Positions 34,450 through 43,031 of a stretch of DNA of 64,000 nucleotides are shown piece after piece. Both the position numbers and the translations under genes were made by a program. The notes under the pieces are model-generated. The model did no database searches, was not told the DNA's origin, and saw nothing but the letters and a program-made list of their open reading frames with translations. Position 1 is the first letter of the stretch; every line of letters begins with the position of its first letter. Origin of the DNA: Chitinophaga cymbidii (GTDB lineage Bacteria > Bacteroidota > Bacteroidia > Chitinophagales > Chitinophagaceae); the NCBI RefSeq assembly GCF_007992715.1, contig NZ_BKAU01000002.1:558001-622000 (forward strand). The letters are read 5' to 3'.

Positions 34450-34471
34450 ACCGCTGAAAGGCGGTTTTTTT
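34450..34471 (+). terminator. Terminator-like hairpin inside the pigment cluster
   Basis: ACCGC-TGAAAG-GCGGT followed by seven T residues is a textbook compact terminator, 13 bp before the ketosynthase ATG at 34484. It may attenuate expression between the lyase/ketoreductase and the rest of the cluster. Confidence 0.65.
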
Positions 34472-34483
34472 AAGATATAGCGC

Positions 34484-35704
34484 ATGAACAGAGTAGTGAT
34501 CACAGGCATCGGCATTTACTCCTGTATTGGAAAGGACCTGGAGGAAGTCCGGGAATCCCTGTTCCACGGGCGTTCAGGCATTGTGCTGGATGAAGACCGC
34601 AAAGCATTCGGCTACCGTTCCGGGCTCACCGGCAATATCGCCCGTCCCGAGCTGAAAGGCTTGCTGGACAGGAGAGCGCGGCTGATGATGCCCGAACAGG
34701 CAGAGTATGCTTATATGTCCACCCGCGAAGCATTAGCTAACGCGGGGCTCGACCAGGATTACCTGGACAGCCGGGAAGTGGGCCTGCTCTTCGGTAACGA
34801 CAGTTCCGCCAAACCCACTATTGAAGCGACAGACATCATCCGCGAGAAAAAAGATACCATGCTGGTAGGTTCCGGCTCCGTGTTCCAGACGATGAACTCC
34901 ACCGTGAACATGAACCTCGCCACCATCTTCCGGCTGAAAGGCATCAACTTCAGCGTAAGCGCGGCCTGCGCCAGCGGCTCCCACGCCATCGGCCTCGGTT
35001 ATATGTTCATTCAGAACGGGTTGCAGGACGTGGTGATCTGTGGCGGCGCGCAGGAAGTGAACCGCTATGCCATGGGCAATTTTGATGCGATCGCCGCATT
35101 TTCTGTGCGGGAAAACGAGCCAGCCAAAGCCTCCCGCCCGTTTGACCGCGACCGCGACGGCCTCGTGCCGAGCGGGGGAGCGGCCACCGTGATCCTCGAA
35201 AGCCTCGAATCCGCGCAGCGCCGCGGCGCCGTGATCCTCGGCGAAGTATTGGGATACGGCTTTTCCAGTAATGGTGCGCACATCAGCAACCCCAGCGTGG
35301 AAGGCCCCACCCGTTCGCTGGAAATGGCCCTGAAACAGGCCGGTGTTCAGCCCTCGGAGATCGGGTATATCAACGCCCACGCCACCTCCACGCCCGCCGG
35401 CGACGCCAGCGAAGCCAGGGCGCTGCATGCCGTATTCGGCGGCGCCAGCATACCCGTCAGCTCCACCAAAAGCATGACCGGCCACGAATGCTGGATGGCC
35501 GGCGCCAGCGAGATCGTTTACTCCATGATCATGATGCAGCACGGGTTCATGGCCCCCAATATTAATTTTGAGAACCCCGACGAAGATTCGGCCAAATTAA
35601 ATATCATTACAGATACAATTAATAAAAACTTTAATATATTTTTGTCTAATTCCTTTGGTTTTGGAGGCACCAATTCCTCCCTGATCGTCAGGAAATGGCA
35701 GTAA
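34484..35704 (+). CDS. Beta-ketoacyl-ACP synthase (KAS I/II type)
   Basis: 406 residues. All catalytic residues are present: Cys in VSAACASGSHAIG, His in INAHATSTPAGD, Lys in STKSMTGHECW and the second His in the same motif. The N-terminus RVVITGIGIYSCIG is typical. It may prime the chain on p-coumaroyl-ACP or extend it; three complete ketosynthases are present in this cluster and their roles cannot be separated from sequence alone. Confidence 0.92.
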   Translation: MNRVVITGIGIYSCIGKDLEEVRESLFHGRSGIVLDEDRKAFGYRSGLTGNIARPELKGLLDRRARLMMPEQAEYAYMSTREALANAGLDQDYLDSREVGLLFGNDSSAKPTIEATDIIREKKDTMLVGSGSVFQTMNSTVNMNLATIFRLKGINFSVSAACASGSHAIGLGYMFIQNGLQDVVICGGAQEVNRYAMGNFDAIAAFSVRENEPAKASRPFDRDRDGLVPSGGAATVILESLESAQRRGAVILGEVLGYGFSSNGAHISNPSVEGPTRSLEMALKQAGVQPSEIGYINAHATSTPAGDASEARALHAVFGGASIPVSSTKSMTGHECWMAGASEIVYSMIMMQHGFMAPNINFENPDEDSAKLNIITDTINKNFNIFLSNSFGFGGTNSSLIVRKWQ

Positions 35705-35760
35705 TGGCAAAGTGGACGTATAGCAATTGCATATATAGGTGTCATTAAAGGATTTATGCA

Positions 35761-35769
35761 TAATTTTGC
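35761..35769 (+). promoter_or_regulatory. Putative internal -7 element before the first ACP
   Basis: TAATTTTGC matches TAnnTTTG and lies in the 132-bp gap between the ketosynthase and ACP genes, about 67 bp before the ACP ATG at 35837. It could give extra transcription of the ACP and downstream genes. Confidence 0.45.
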
Positions 35770-35836
35770 ATCAGCCCCCAAAGAAGGAAACAGGGTGCTG
35801 GTTTGTAACAACCTATATCTGGAACACACTTTTTTT

Positions 35837-36094
35837 ATGGAAATTAACGAGATCATCAAAAAAACGAATGCTTTCCTGGCGGAGGAGTTTGAAGTCGCCC
35901 CCGAAAGCATTACCCCCGGAGCTGACCTGAAGGCCACGTTGGACCTGGATAGCCTGGATTATATCGACCTGGTTGTTGCCATCGAAAATAACCTCGGTTT
36001 TAAGGTAAAACCCGAAGATTTTCAGGGCATCGTTACCTTCCAGGACTTTTATGATTATGTCACCGGCCGTATCAAACAAAAAGAACTGGTATAA
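35837..36094 (+). CDS. Acyl carrier protein 1
   Basis: 85 residues from the ATG at 35837; the frame is open further upstream but that part is not ACP-like. The phosphopantetheine Ser lies in ATLDLDSLDYIDLVVAIEN, followed by the usual helix III/IV region. Overlaps the next gene by one base. Probably carries the growing aryl polyene. Confidence 0.92.
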   Translation: MEINEIIKKTNAFLAEEFEVAPESITPGADLKATLDLDSLDYIDLVVAIENNLGFKVKPEDFQGIVTFQDFYDYVTGRIKQKELV

Positions 36095-36975
36095 TGCCTT
36101 CCTGGCAGGGAAAGTCCAAAGGAAATAAGCTCGGGTACAGGATATTTATAGGAGTATTGCGATTAGGAGGAGTGCGACCGGCTTATTTTCTCCTGGCATT
36201 TGTCGCATCCTATTATTGCCTGTTCTCTTATCGCTCATCCCAATCCATTTTTCAGTATTTTCACCGTAAGTTAGGATATACCCGTTTCCGTGCGTTGATC
36301 AGCGTATACCGCAACTATTATGTTTTCGGGCAGACGCTAATCGACAAGATCGTGGTCATGGCCGGGATTCCCAACCGCTTCACCTTCCACTTCGACGGAG
36401 AGGAAAATCTCCATCAAATGGTGGCCGGCGGCCGCGGCGGCATCCTCCTGAGCGCGCATCTTGGCAACTGGGAAGTGGCCGGTCATCTTTTCACCCGCCT
36501 GCAAACCCGCATCAACATCGTGATGTTCGACGGCGAGCACCAGCGGATCAAGGACTACCTGGCGGGGATCACGGGCGGCAGGCATGTGAATGTGATTGTT
36601 TTAAAAGACGATTTATCGCATATTTACGCTATTCATGACGCCCTGAGCAAACAGGAGCTGGTGTGCATGCATGCGGACCGGTTCATGGAGGGCAACAAAA
36701 CAGCGGACATGAGCTTCCTGGGAGAAACGGCGCGTTTCCCCATAGGCCCGTTCCTGCTGGCGTCCACGTTCAGGGTACCGGTATCGCTCGTATTTGCTTT
36801 CAAGGAAACCAGCAGGCACTATCATCTCTATGCCACGGAGCCGAAAGTGTACCAGGGCGCCAAACAGGGCGGACTGGAGCAGTCCATGCAGGACTTCGTC
36901 ACCGTCATGGAAGAAAAAGTGAAGCTGTATCCGCTGCAATGGTTCAATTATTACGATTTTTGGTCGAAAGACTGA
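36094..36975 (+). CDS. LpxL-like acyltransferase of the pigment cluster
   Basis: 293 residues. An N-terminal membrane segment (YFLLAFVASYYCLFSYRSS) precedes the motif LSAHLGNWEVAGHLFTRL, with H-x4-E as HLGNWE, and FLGETARFPIGPFLLA. Aryl-polyene clusters usually carry such acyltransferases, thought to attach the finished polyene or a fatty chain to a lipid carrier. It overlaps ACP1 by one base and is 1 bp from the dehydratase. Confidence 0.88.
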   Translation: MPSWQGKSKGNKLGYRIFIGVLRLGGVRPAYFLLAFVASYYCLFSYRSSQSIFQYFHRKLGYTRFRALISVYRNYYVFGQTLIDKIVVMAGIPNRFTFHFDGEENLHQMVAGGRGGILLSAHLGNWEVAGHLFTRLQTRINIVMFDGEHQRIKDYLAGITGGRHVNVIVLKDDLSHIYAIHDALSKQELVCMHADRFMEGNKTADMSFLGETARFPIGPFLLASTFRVPVSLVFAFKETSRHYHLYATEPKVYQGAKQGGLEQSMQDFVTVMEEKVKLYPLQWFNYYDFWSKD

Positions 36976-36976
36976 C

Positions 36977-37411
36977 ATGCATAACAATATGATCAACAAG
37001 GAAGACATCACGGCATATATCCCTCAACGCCCGCCGATCGTTATGATCAGCCGCCTGTTGGAAGCAGGGGAGAAGAACATCCGCACGGAACTGGACATTG
37101 CGGAGGATAACGTATTCGTGGAAGACGGAAAGCTCCAGGCGCCCGGCCTCGTAGAGAACATCGCGCAGACCGCCGCCGCCAGGATCGGCTACCTCGCCAA
37201 ACAACAGAACGTTCCCGTGCCGCTGGGCTTCATCGGCGCCATCCAGCATCTTGAGATCATCGGCTATCCCGCCGCCTCCACCACCGTGGAAACAGAGATC
37301 GTCATCGAACACGAAGTGTTCAACGCCACCGTGGTGAAAGGCACCGTTAAACAGCAGGGAAAGCTGCTGGCGCAATGCGACATGAAAATTTTTGTATCCC
37401 AAAACAAATAA
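36977..37411 (+). CDS. ApeP-like hotdog dehydratase lacking the FabZ histidine
   Basis: 144 residues, single hotdog fold (DITAYIPQRPPIVMISRLLE, then APGLVENIAQTAAARIGYLA). The FabZ Glu is present as E60 in LVENIAQ, but the residue 14 positions earlier, where FabZ has its catalytic His, is V46. E. coli FabZ has exactly that His54/Glu68 spacing. It resembles the ApeP/COG4706 group as I remember it. Alone it should be inactive as a dehydratase; the second hotdog protein at 47296 has the complementary defect. Confidence 0.82.
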   Translation: MHNNMINKEDITAYIPQRPPIVMISRLLEAGEKNIRTELDIAEDNVFVEDGKLQAPGLVENIAQTAAARIGYLAKQQNVPVPLGFIGAIQHLEIIGYPAASTTVETEIVIEHEVFNATVVKGTVKQQGKLLAQCDMKIFVSQNK

Positions 37412-37418
37412 ACGTAGA

Positions 37419-38060
37419 ATGAAAATGAAGCATTTTGTACTGCCCCTGATGGCCATGTTTATCAGCGTTTCAGCTGCCAGCGCGCAAACCGCGAAAGATG
37501 TTTTTGACCCGGAAGCCAAGCTCACCTACCTGGGAATTGACTTCACAAAAGCAAGGATCATCGGCGACGCCGGTGCCAACACAGACGATATCGTGGAGCA
37601 CCAGTACGCTAACATCAATCAGAAAGTTGTCAACGAACCGAAAAAATACGATCTCGCCGGCGCTTTCAAAAGAAAAGAAGTGAGCACCGCCATCGGTCCC
37701 GTCAACAAAAGGAACAACAAGATCGATCCGGACAAGATCAAATCCGATGATTCCGACGACTACCAGAAACTGAAACCGGAAGACATCACCGCCCTGGTGA
37801 AAGGTTTCGACTTCGAAGGCAAGACCGGCCTCGGCCTCCTCTTTGTGATGGAAGGATTTAACAAAACGAAAAAGGAAATATCCATGTACGTGACATTGGT
37901 AGACATGAAAGCGAAAAAAGTGCTGTTTACCGAACGCATGGAAGGTAAGCTGGGCATGGCTTTCGGCTATGCCAACGTATACCTCACCGGCGTCAAGAAA
38001 GTAGTGGACGACATCGAAAAGAAAAAATACAAAGAATGGAAATCCACCCACGGCGGATAA
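37419..38060 (+). CDS. Exported protein of unknown function in the pigment cluster
   Basis: 213 residues with a signal peptide (KHFVLPLMAMFISVSAASAQ). The mature part is rich in Lys and Asp with no motif I recognise; FDPEAKLTYLGIDFTKARII and GLGLLFVMEGFNKTKKEISM are recognisable segments. Lying between the dehydratase and thioesterase genes, it probably takes part in periplasmic handling of the pigment or its carrier, but that is position only. Confidence 0.75.
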   Translation: MKMKHFVLPLMAMFISVSAASAQTAKDVFDPEAKLTYLGIDFTKARIIGDAGANTDDIVEHQYANINQKVVNEPKKYDLAGAFKRKEVSTAIGPVNKRNNKIDPDKIKSDDSDDYQKLKPEDITALVKGFDFEGKTGLGLLFVMEGFNKTKKEISMYVTLVDMKAKKVLFTERMEGKLGMAFGYANVYLTGVKKVVDDIEKKKYKEWKSTHGG

Positions 38061-38080
38061 TTCATCAATATTAAATCTAC

Positions 38081-38506
38081 ATGCAACCTGTATTGAGCGA
38101 AAGCACTGAAGTAACAGTCCGGTTTAATGAAGCAGATCCGTTAGGCATTGTCTGGCACGGCCATTATATCCGGTATTTTGAAGACGGAAGGGAAGCCTTT
38201 GGCGGTAAATACAGGTTGCGTTACCTGGATATTTTTGAGTACGGCTACACCGTGCCGGTAGTGAATGTGGAATGTAATTACAAGCGCTCTTTGCGGTATG
38301 GGGACACGGTGTTGATAGAAACACGGTATGTGCCTACAGAAGCCGCGAAGATCCGTTTTGAATATACGCTTTACAACGCCGCCACCCGGGAAGTAGTATG
38401 CACCGGCGCTTCCGTGCAGGTGTTCCTGGACAAGGAGCAGTCGGCTTTACAACTGACCATTCCGCCCTTCTTTGCGGAGTGGAAAAAAATGTGGGGATTG
38501 GTATGA
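38081..38506 (+). CDS. 4HBT-type acyl-CoA/acyl-ACP thioesterase
   Basis: 141 residues, hotdog fold of the YbgC/4-hydroxybenzoyl-CoA thioesterase group: VRFNEADPLGIVWHGHYIRY carries the catalytic Asp and following Gly-His region, and YKRSLRYGDTVLIETRYVP the later strands. It may release an intermediate or remove stalled chains from ACP. Its stop overlaps the next start (ATGA). Confidence 0.87.
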   Translation: MQPVLSESTEVTVRFNEADPLGIVWHGHYIRYFEDGREAFGGKYRLRYLDIFEYGYTVPVVNVECNYKRSLRYGDTVLIETRYVPTEAAKIRFEYTLYNAATREVVCTGASVQVFLDKEQSALQLTIPPFFAEWKKMWGLV

Positions 38507-39636
38507 TGGACGTGTTCGTAGCAGCAGATAATATTGTTTCCCCCCTGGGAGCTACGGCAGTTGCCAACTATGAGCAGGTGCGCCGGGGCGTTAGCGGCAT
38601 CCGCCTGCAGCCGGAAGGTTATTTCGGCGCTGTGATCGCGGAAGAAGACCTGAACGCCTGGACCGCGCCATATCAATTGAACGGCTATACGAAATTTGAA
38701 CAGCTGCTGATCCTGAGCGTGCAGGACGCGCTGTCACACACCGGCATCAGCCTCCGCGATGAACGCACCGCTTTCATCGTTTCCACCACCAAAGGCAATA
38801 TTGCCCTGCTGGAACAGGGAGCCGCAGCGGGCCCGCTACCTTTGCAGCTTTTTGCCACGGCGGACAGGGTAGCTGCGTATTTCGGCAGCGCCAATAAACC
38901 GCTGGTCATCAGCAACGCCTGTATATCAGGACTGCTGGCCATCCTAATCGGGCAGCGGATGATCCGCGCCGGTCAATATGACCATGCGGTGATCTGCGGA
39001 GCGGACGTGCTCACGAAATTCGTGCTGTCCGGCTTCCAGTCATTCCTGGCTGTGAGCGACAAGCCCTGCAAGCCCTTCGACGCCGCCCGCAACGGCATCA
39101 CGCTGGGAGAGGGCGCCGCCACCGTCATCATCACAAAGGACCGTACATCATTGAAAGGAAACACCGCCGTACGCCTGGGCGAAGGCGCTTCCAGCAATGA
39201 TGCCAATCATATTTCAGGCCCTTCCCGCACGGGCGCCGAATTGTCCGCCGCCATCACAACGGCGCTGTGGCAAAGCGGCCTTCGCCCGGAGGATATGGGT
39301 TTCGTGTCCGCGCATGGCACCGCCACGCTGTACAACGACGAAATGGAAGCAAAAGCCTTCCATTTGTCCGGCTTGCAGCAGGTGCCGGTGAACAGCCTCA
39401 AAGGATATTACGGGCACACCCTCGGCGCGGCCGGCCTGATCGAAGCCATCATTGGCATGCGCGGCATGATGGAGAACGTGGTGATACCCACCGCGGGCTT
39501 TTCAACATCCGGCGTCAGCGTTCCGCTGAAGCTGAGCAACGTGCCGGAGCAAAGGCAGATGGCGCATTACCTCAAGACCACTTCCGGTTTTGGCGGGTGT
39601 AATGCGGCGATGGTATTTAGCAAGATGAATGTATAA
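38503..39636 (+). CDS. Beta-ketoacyl-ACP synthase, second copy
   Basis: 377 residues from the ATG at 38503 (or 38506). The catalytic residues are intact: Cys in VISNACISGLLAI, His in VSAHGTATLYNDE, and Lys/His in NSLKGYYGHTLGAAG. It is more divergent from FabF than the other two copies. Its last eight codons and stop are tandemly repeated downstream (39613-39736). Confidence 0.9.
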   Translation: MMDVFVAADNIVSPLGATAVANYEQVRRGVSGIRLQPEGYFGAVIAEEDLNAWTAPYQLNGYTKFEQLLILSVQDALSHTGISLRDERTAFIVSTTKGNIALLEQGAAAGPLPLQLFATADRVAAYFGSANKPLVISNACISGLLAILIGQRMIRAGQYDHAVICGADVLTKFVLSGFQSFLAVSDKPCKPFDAARNGITLGEGAATVIITKDRTSLKGNTAVRLGEGASSNDANHISGPSRTGAELSAAITTALWQSGLRPEDMGFVSAHGTATLYNDEMEAKAFHLSGLQQVPVNSLKGYYGHTLGAAGLIEAIIGMRGMMENVVIPTAGFSTSGVSVPLKLSNVPEQRQMAHYLKTTSGFGGCNAAMVFSKMNV

Positions 39637-39736
39637 CTGGATTGAAGATCAACCCGGCAACAATGTTCAGCAAAATGAATATCTAACCGGATTGAGGATC
39701 AACCCGGAGACAATGTTCAGCAAGATGAGCATATAA
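39613..39736 (+). repeat. 50-bp tandem repeat of the ketosynthase gene's 3' end
   Basis: Unit 1 (39613-39662) is the gene end encoding VFSKMNV plus stop and 26 bp of spacer. Unit 2 (39663-39712) reads MFSKMNI plus stop and the same spacer; unit 3 (39713-39736) reads MFSKMSI plus stop. Units 1 and 2 match at 40 of 50 bases, and most changes are synonymous or conservative. The gap before the methyltransferase (39637-39801) holds nothing else I recognise. Confidence 0.9.
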
Positions 39737-39801
39737 CAAAATTGGAAAATGCCGGCATCCCGGTATTCCCGCAAAAGACATTTTTTAAAAGCAGATCGCA
39801 G

Positions 39802-40869
39802 ATGAATTTTTTTACCAAGGAAACGAAAACAGCGTTACAGGCCAAGGAACAGGCTTTGTGGCTGGCCTTTGCACCGATCGCCTTCCAGGCCGCCAAAGCC
39901 CTGCGCGACATGGGCATCCTCCAGATAGTGGCAGACAGCGGCACACGCGGCGTTACAATTGAAGACGTGCTCGAAAAAGTGAAGCTCTCCCGCTATTCCG
40001 CCAGGGTGCTGCTCGAAGCCGGCCTCGGCCTCGAAATGCTGATCGTGAACGATAAAAAATATACGCTGACAAAGACAGGGTATTTCATTCTGAGCGATAC
40101 GCTGACGCGCATCAACATGGATTTCTCCCATGATGTCTGCTATAACGCCATGTATCATCTGCAGGACAGCCTTACCGACGGCAAGCCCCGCGGACTGAAA
40201 GAACTCGGCCCCTGGGAAACCATCTACCAGGGACTGTCCATCCTCCCCGAACCCTCCCGCACCAGCTGGTTCAACTTCGATCACTACTATTCTGATCTTG
40301 CTTTTCCCGGCGTATTGCCCATCGTATTCGAACAGCAGCCCAAAACACTGCTGGACATCGGCGGCAACACCGGCAAATGGTCCATGGCCTGCGCAAAGCA
40401 TGATCCCGATGTACATATCACCATCATGGACCTGCCCGTGCAGGTAAATGTAGCCCGTAAGAATATTGAAGCGGCCGGCCTGCAGGACCGTGTTTCATTT
40501 TTTGAAACAGACATCCTCGATGAAAGCCTGCCCTTCGCGAAAGGCTTCGACGCCATCTGGATGAGCCAGTTCCTGGACTGCTTTTCCGAAACCGAGATCA
40601 TCAGCATCCTGCGCCGCTGCCGGGAAGCGCTGAATGAAGGCGGCAGCATCTTCATCCTGGAGCCTTTCTGGAATAAACAACAGTTCAAGTCAGCCGCATT
40701 CTGCCTGCAGCAAACCTCGCTCTACTTTACCGCCATCGCCAATGGTAACAGCCAGATGTACCATACCGATGACTTCTTCGCCTGCATCCGCGCCGCCGGC
40801 CTGGAAGTAGTGCTCGAAAACAATAACGTAGGGCTGAGCTATACGCTGCTCAGATGTGTGAAAGCATAA
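39802..40869 (+). CDS. SAM-dependent methyltransferase with N-terminal winged helix
   Basis: 355 residues from the ATG at 39802; an upstream TTG would add twenty unlikely residues. The N-terminus (LWLAFAPIAFQAAKALRDMG, then GVTIEDVLEKVKLSRYSARV) is a dimerisation/winged-helix domain as in plant-type O-methyltransferases. LLDIGGNTGKWSMACAKHDP is SAM motif I. It probably methylates the aryl ring or hydroxyl of the pigment precursor. Confidence 0.87.
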   Translation: MNFFTKETKTALQAKEQALWLAFAPIAFQAAKALRDMGILQIVADSGTRGVTIEDVLEKVKLSRYSARVLLEAGLGLEMLIVNDKKYTLTKTGYFILSDTLTRINMDFSHDVCYNAMYHLQDSLTDGKPRGLKELGPWETIYQGLSILPEPSRTSWFNFDHYYSDLAFPGVLPIVFEQQPKTLLDIGGNTGKWSMACAKHDPDVHITIMDLPVQVNVARKNIEAAGLQDRVSFFETDILDESLPFAKGFDAIWMSQFLDCFSETEIISILRRCREALNEGGSIFILEPFWNKQQFKSAAFCLQQTSLYFTAIANGNSQMYHTDDFFACIRAAGLEVVLENNNVGLSYTLLRCVKA

Positions 40870-40889
40870 AAATCCAAATCCCAAAAAAT

Positions 40890-42140
40890 ATGCAAACTGA
40901 AAAAGTGGACGTATTAGTGATCGGCGCCGGGCCTTCAGGGTCAGTCGCCGCATCCATTATCAACAAGGCCGGTTATTCCGTAAAAGTGGTGGAGAAACTG
41001 AAATTCCCGCGGTTCGTGATCGGGGAAAGCCTGTTGCCCCGCTGTATGGAAGCCCTCACAGAAGCCGGTTTCATTGATGCCATCTCGGAAAGAGGCTTCC
41101 AGCAAAAATTTGGCGCCAAGTTCGTGAAGAACGGCGCCATCTGCGACTTCACTTTTGAAGAGCAGCATACGAAGGGATGGACCTGGACCTGGCAGGTGCA
41201 GCGCGCGGACTTCGACAAAACGCTCGCCGACACCGTCGAAAAAATGGGCGTGCCCATAGCATACGAAACAACCGTGACGGACATAAAATTCCACGGATCG
41301 GATTCCGTGACCACCGTGGAAGATATTCACGGCAATAAAAAGCAGATCGAAGCGCGTTTTATTGTGGATGGCAGTGGATATGGACGGGTGATACCCAAGC
41401 TGTTCGGCCTGGATAAGCCCTCCGTGCTGCAATCCCGCAAGGCGCTCTTTGCACATACAAAAGACATTCGCCGTTCCATGGTAAGGGACCAGCCGAACAG
41501 GATCACCGCCGTGGTGCACAAGAAAGGCGTCTGGATATGGATCATCCCGTTCTCCACCGGCATTACTTCGGTAGGCTTCGTGGGAGAACCTTCCTTCCAT
41601 GATGGTTTCCCCGGTACACGCGAAGAGCAGTTCCGCGCCATGCTGGAATCAGAGCCGCATACCGCCGAGCGTTTCCGCGATGTGGAATTTGTGTTCGAGC
41701 CGAGAGTGCTGGAAGCATGGTCCGCCACCACCGATAAATTTTATGGAGATGGATTTGTGCTCACCGGCAATGTGACCGAGTTCCTGGACCCGATTTTTTC
41801 TTCCGGCGTAACTTTGGCCACGGTATCCAGCCAAACGGCCGCGAAGCTGGTGATCAAAAAGCTGAAGGGAGAGGAAGTAGACTGGGAAAAAGATTACATG
41901 GAACCCACCATGCAGGGCGTGAACGTATTCCGTTCGTACGTGATGGCATGGTATGAAGGCACCCTGGACACGATCTTCTTCAGCGAAAAGCCCGATCCGC
42001 TCGTCAAACAGCAGATCTGCTCCGTATTGGCAGGGTATGTGTGGGACCAGAGCAATCCCTTCGTGAGCAATCACGAAGAAGCGTTGAAACGCCTTGCCCG
42101 CCTGATCGAACTGACAGAAAAAATAAAAACGGTTGAATAA
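40890..42140 (+). CDS. FAD-dependent halogenase-like monooxygenase
   Basis: 416 residues from the ATG at 40890. VDVLVIGAGPSGSVAASIIN is the FAD site and GESLLPRCMEAL is shared by flavin halogenases. GVWIWIIP (about 213-220) matches the GxWxWxIP signature of that group, and K73 in FQQKFGAKF sits where the halogenases have their catalytic Lys. It may chlorinate the aryl ring or hydroxylate it. The characterised enzymes need reduced flavin from a separate reductase, and none is visible nearby. Confidence 0.85.
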   Translation: MQTEKVDVLVIGAGPSGSVAASIINKAGYSVKVVEKLKFPRFVIGESLLPRCMEALTEAGFIDAISERGFQQKFGAKFVKNGAICDFTFEEQHTKGWTWTWQVQRADFDKTLADTVEKMGVPIAYETTVTDIKFHGSDSVTTVEDIHGNKKQIEARFIVDGSGYGRVIPKLFGLDKPSVLQSRKALFAHTKDIRRSMVRDQPNRITAVVHKKGVWIWIIPFSTGITSVGFVGEPSFHDGFPGTREEQFRAMLESEPHTAERFRDVEFVFEPRVLEAWSATTDKFYGDGFVLTGNVTEFLDPIFSSGVTLATVSSQTAAKLVIKKLKGEEVDWEKDYMEPTMQGVNVFRSYVMAWYEGTLDTIFFSEKPDPLVKQQICSVLAGYVWDQSNPFVSNHEEALKRLARLIELTEKIKTVE

Positions 42141-42750
42141 CGGGAACGCATATATCACATCCAGCTGCATCATCCGCCGGCAAACGGTGGTGAAGAACGG
42201 CGCTACGGTATTTACGGCGGAAAACGCCGCACTGCCGGAGTTCCTGCGCAGCCTGTATGACCGGTATAGCGGGCAGTACCAGAAGTTCCACAAAATGGAC
42301 CTGCTCAGTAAACTGGGATGGGCCGCCACGGAAATTTTACTGCAGGACATGCCAATGGACGGCTATCGCCCGGAAGAAACCGGCGTGATCCTTGCCAATA
42401 AAAGCAGCAGCCTGGATACGGACGAACGGTATTATGAAACCGTCAGCGACATCGCCAGTCCAGCCCTGTTCGTGTATACCTTGCCGAACATCGTGATCGG
42501 GGAGATCAGCATCCGCCACGGCTTCAAGGGAGAAAATGCGTTCTTTGTATCAGATACCTTCGATGCGGGGCTGATCAGCGGATATGTAACGCAATTGCTC
42601 AATACCGGCGCCATCAATGCCTGTATCTGCGGTTGGGTGGAACAGTATCATGAGCAGTACGAAGCGGCCTTGTTCCTCGTAGAAAAGGAAGCGCGTGGTA
42701 TGGCATTGCCGTTTGATGAAAAGAACATGCGGCAGCAAAAGGAAGTTTAA
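42133..42750 (+). CDS. Half-length ketosynthase-like protein without the active-site cysteine
   Basis: 205 residues starting at a TTG overlapping the upstream stop; the next ATG would remove 52 residues that look authentic. It resembles only the N-terminal half of a ketosynthase (EETGVILANKSSSLDTD, then NIVIGEISIRHGFKGENAFF). Where the catalytic Cys belongs it reads VSDTFDAGLISG, with no Cys. The C-terminal half with the two His is absent. Similar small proteins occur in flexirubin clusters. It probably serves as a structural partner. Confidence 0.8.
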   Translation: MNNGNAYITSSCIIRRQTVVKNGATVFTAENAALPEFLRSLYDRYSGQYQKFHKMDLLSKLGWAATEILLQDMPMDGYRPEETGVILANKSSSLDTDERYYETVSDIASPALFVYTLPNIVIGEISIRHGFKGENAFFVSDTFDAGLISGYVTQLLNTGAINACICGWVEQYHEQYEAALFLVEKEARGMALPFDEKNMRQQKEV

Positions 42751-42770
42751 AATTGTATTTGAAATATATT

Positions 42771-43031
42771 ATGGAAAAGTTGATGGCAGATCTGAAAGCC
42801 CAGATCATTCAGCAATTGAATTTGCAGGAAGTAAAACCGGAAGATATCGGGGATGACCAGCCTTTGTTCAAAGAAGGGCTGGGGCTGGATTCCATCGATG
42901 CGCTGGAGCTGATCGTGTTATTGCAGCAACATCATAACATCCGCGTCGCCAATCCGGAAGACGGGCCGAACATCTTTTATTCCGTTCGTACCATGGCGGA
43001 ATACATTACGGAGCAAAAGAAGAATGCATGA
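42771..43031 (+). CDS. Acyl carrier protein 2
   Basis: 86 residues from the ATG at 42771. The attachment Ser is in EGLGLDSIDALELIVLLQQ, preceded by IGDDQPLF. Overlaps the next ketosynthase by 4 bp. Two ACPs are usual for aryl-polyene systems. Confidence 0.93.
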   Translation: MEKLMADLKAQIIQQLNLQEVKPEDIGDDQPLFKEGLGLDSIDALELIVLLQQHHNIRVANPEDGPNIFYSVRTMAEYITEQKKNA

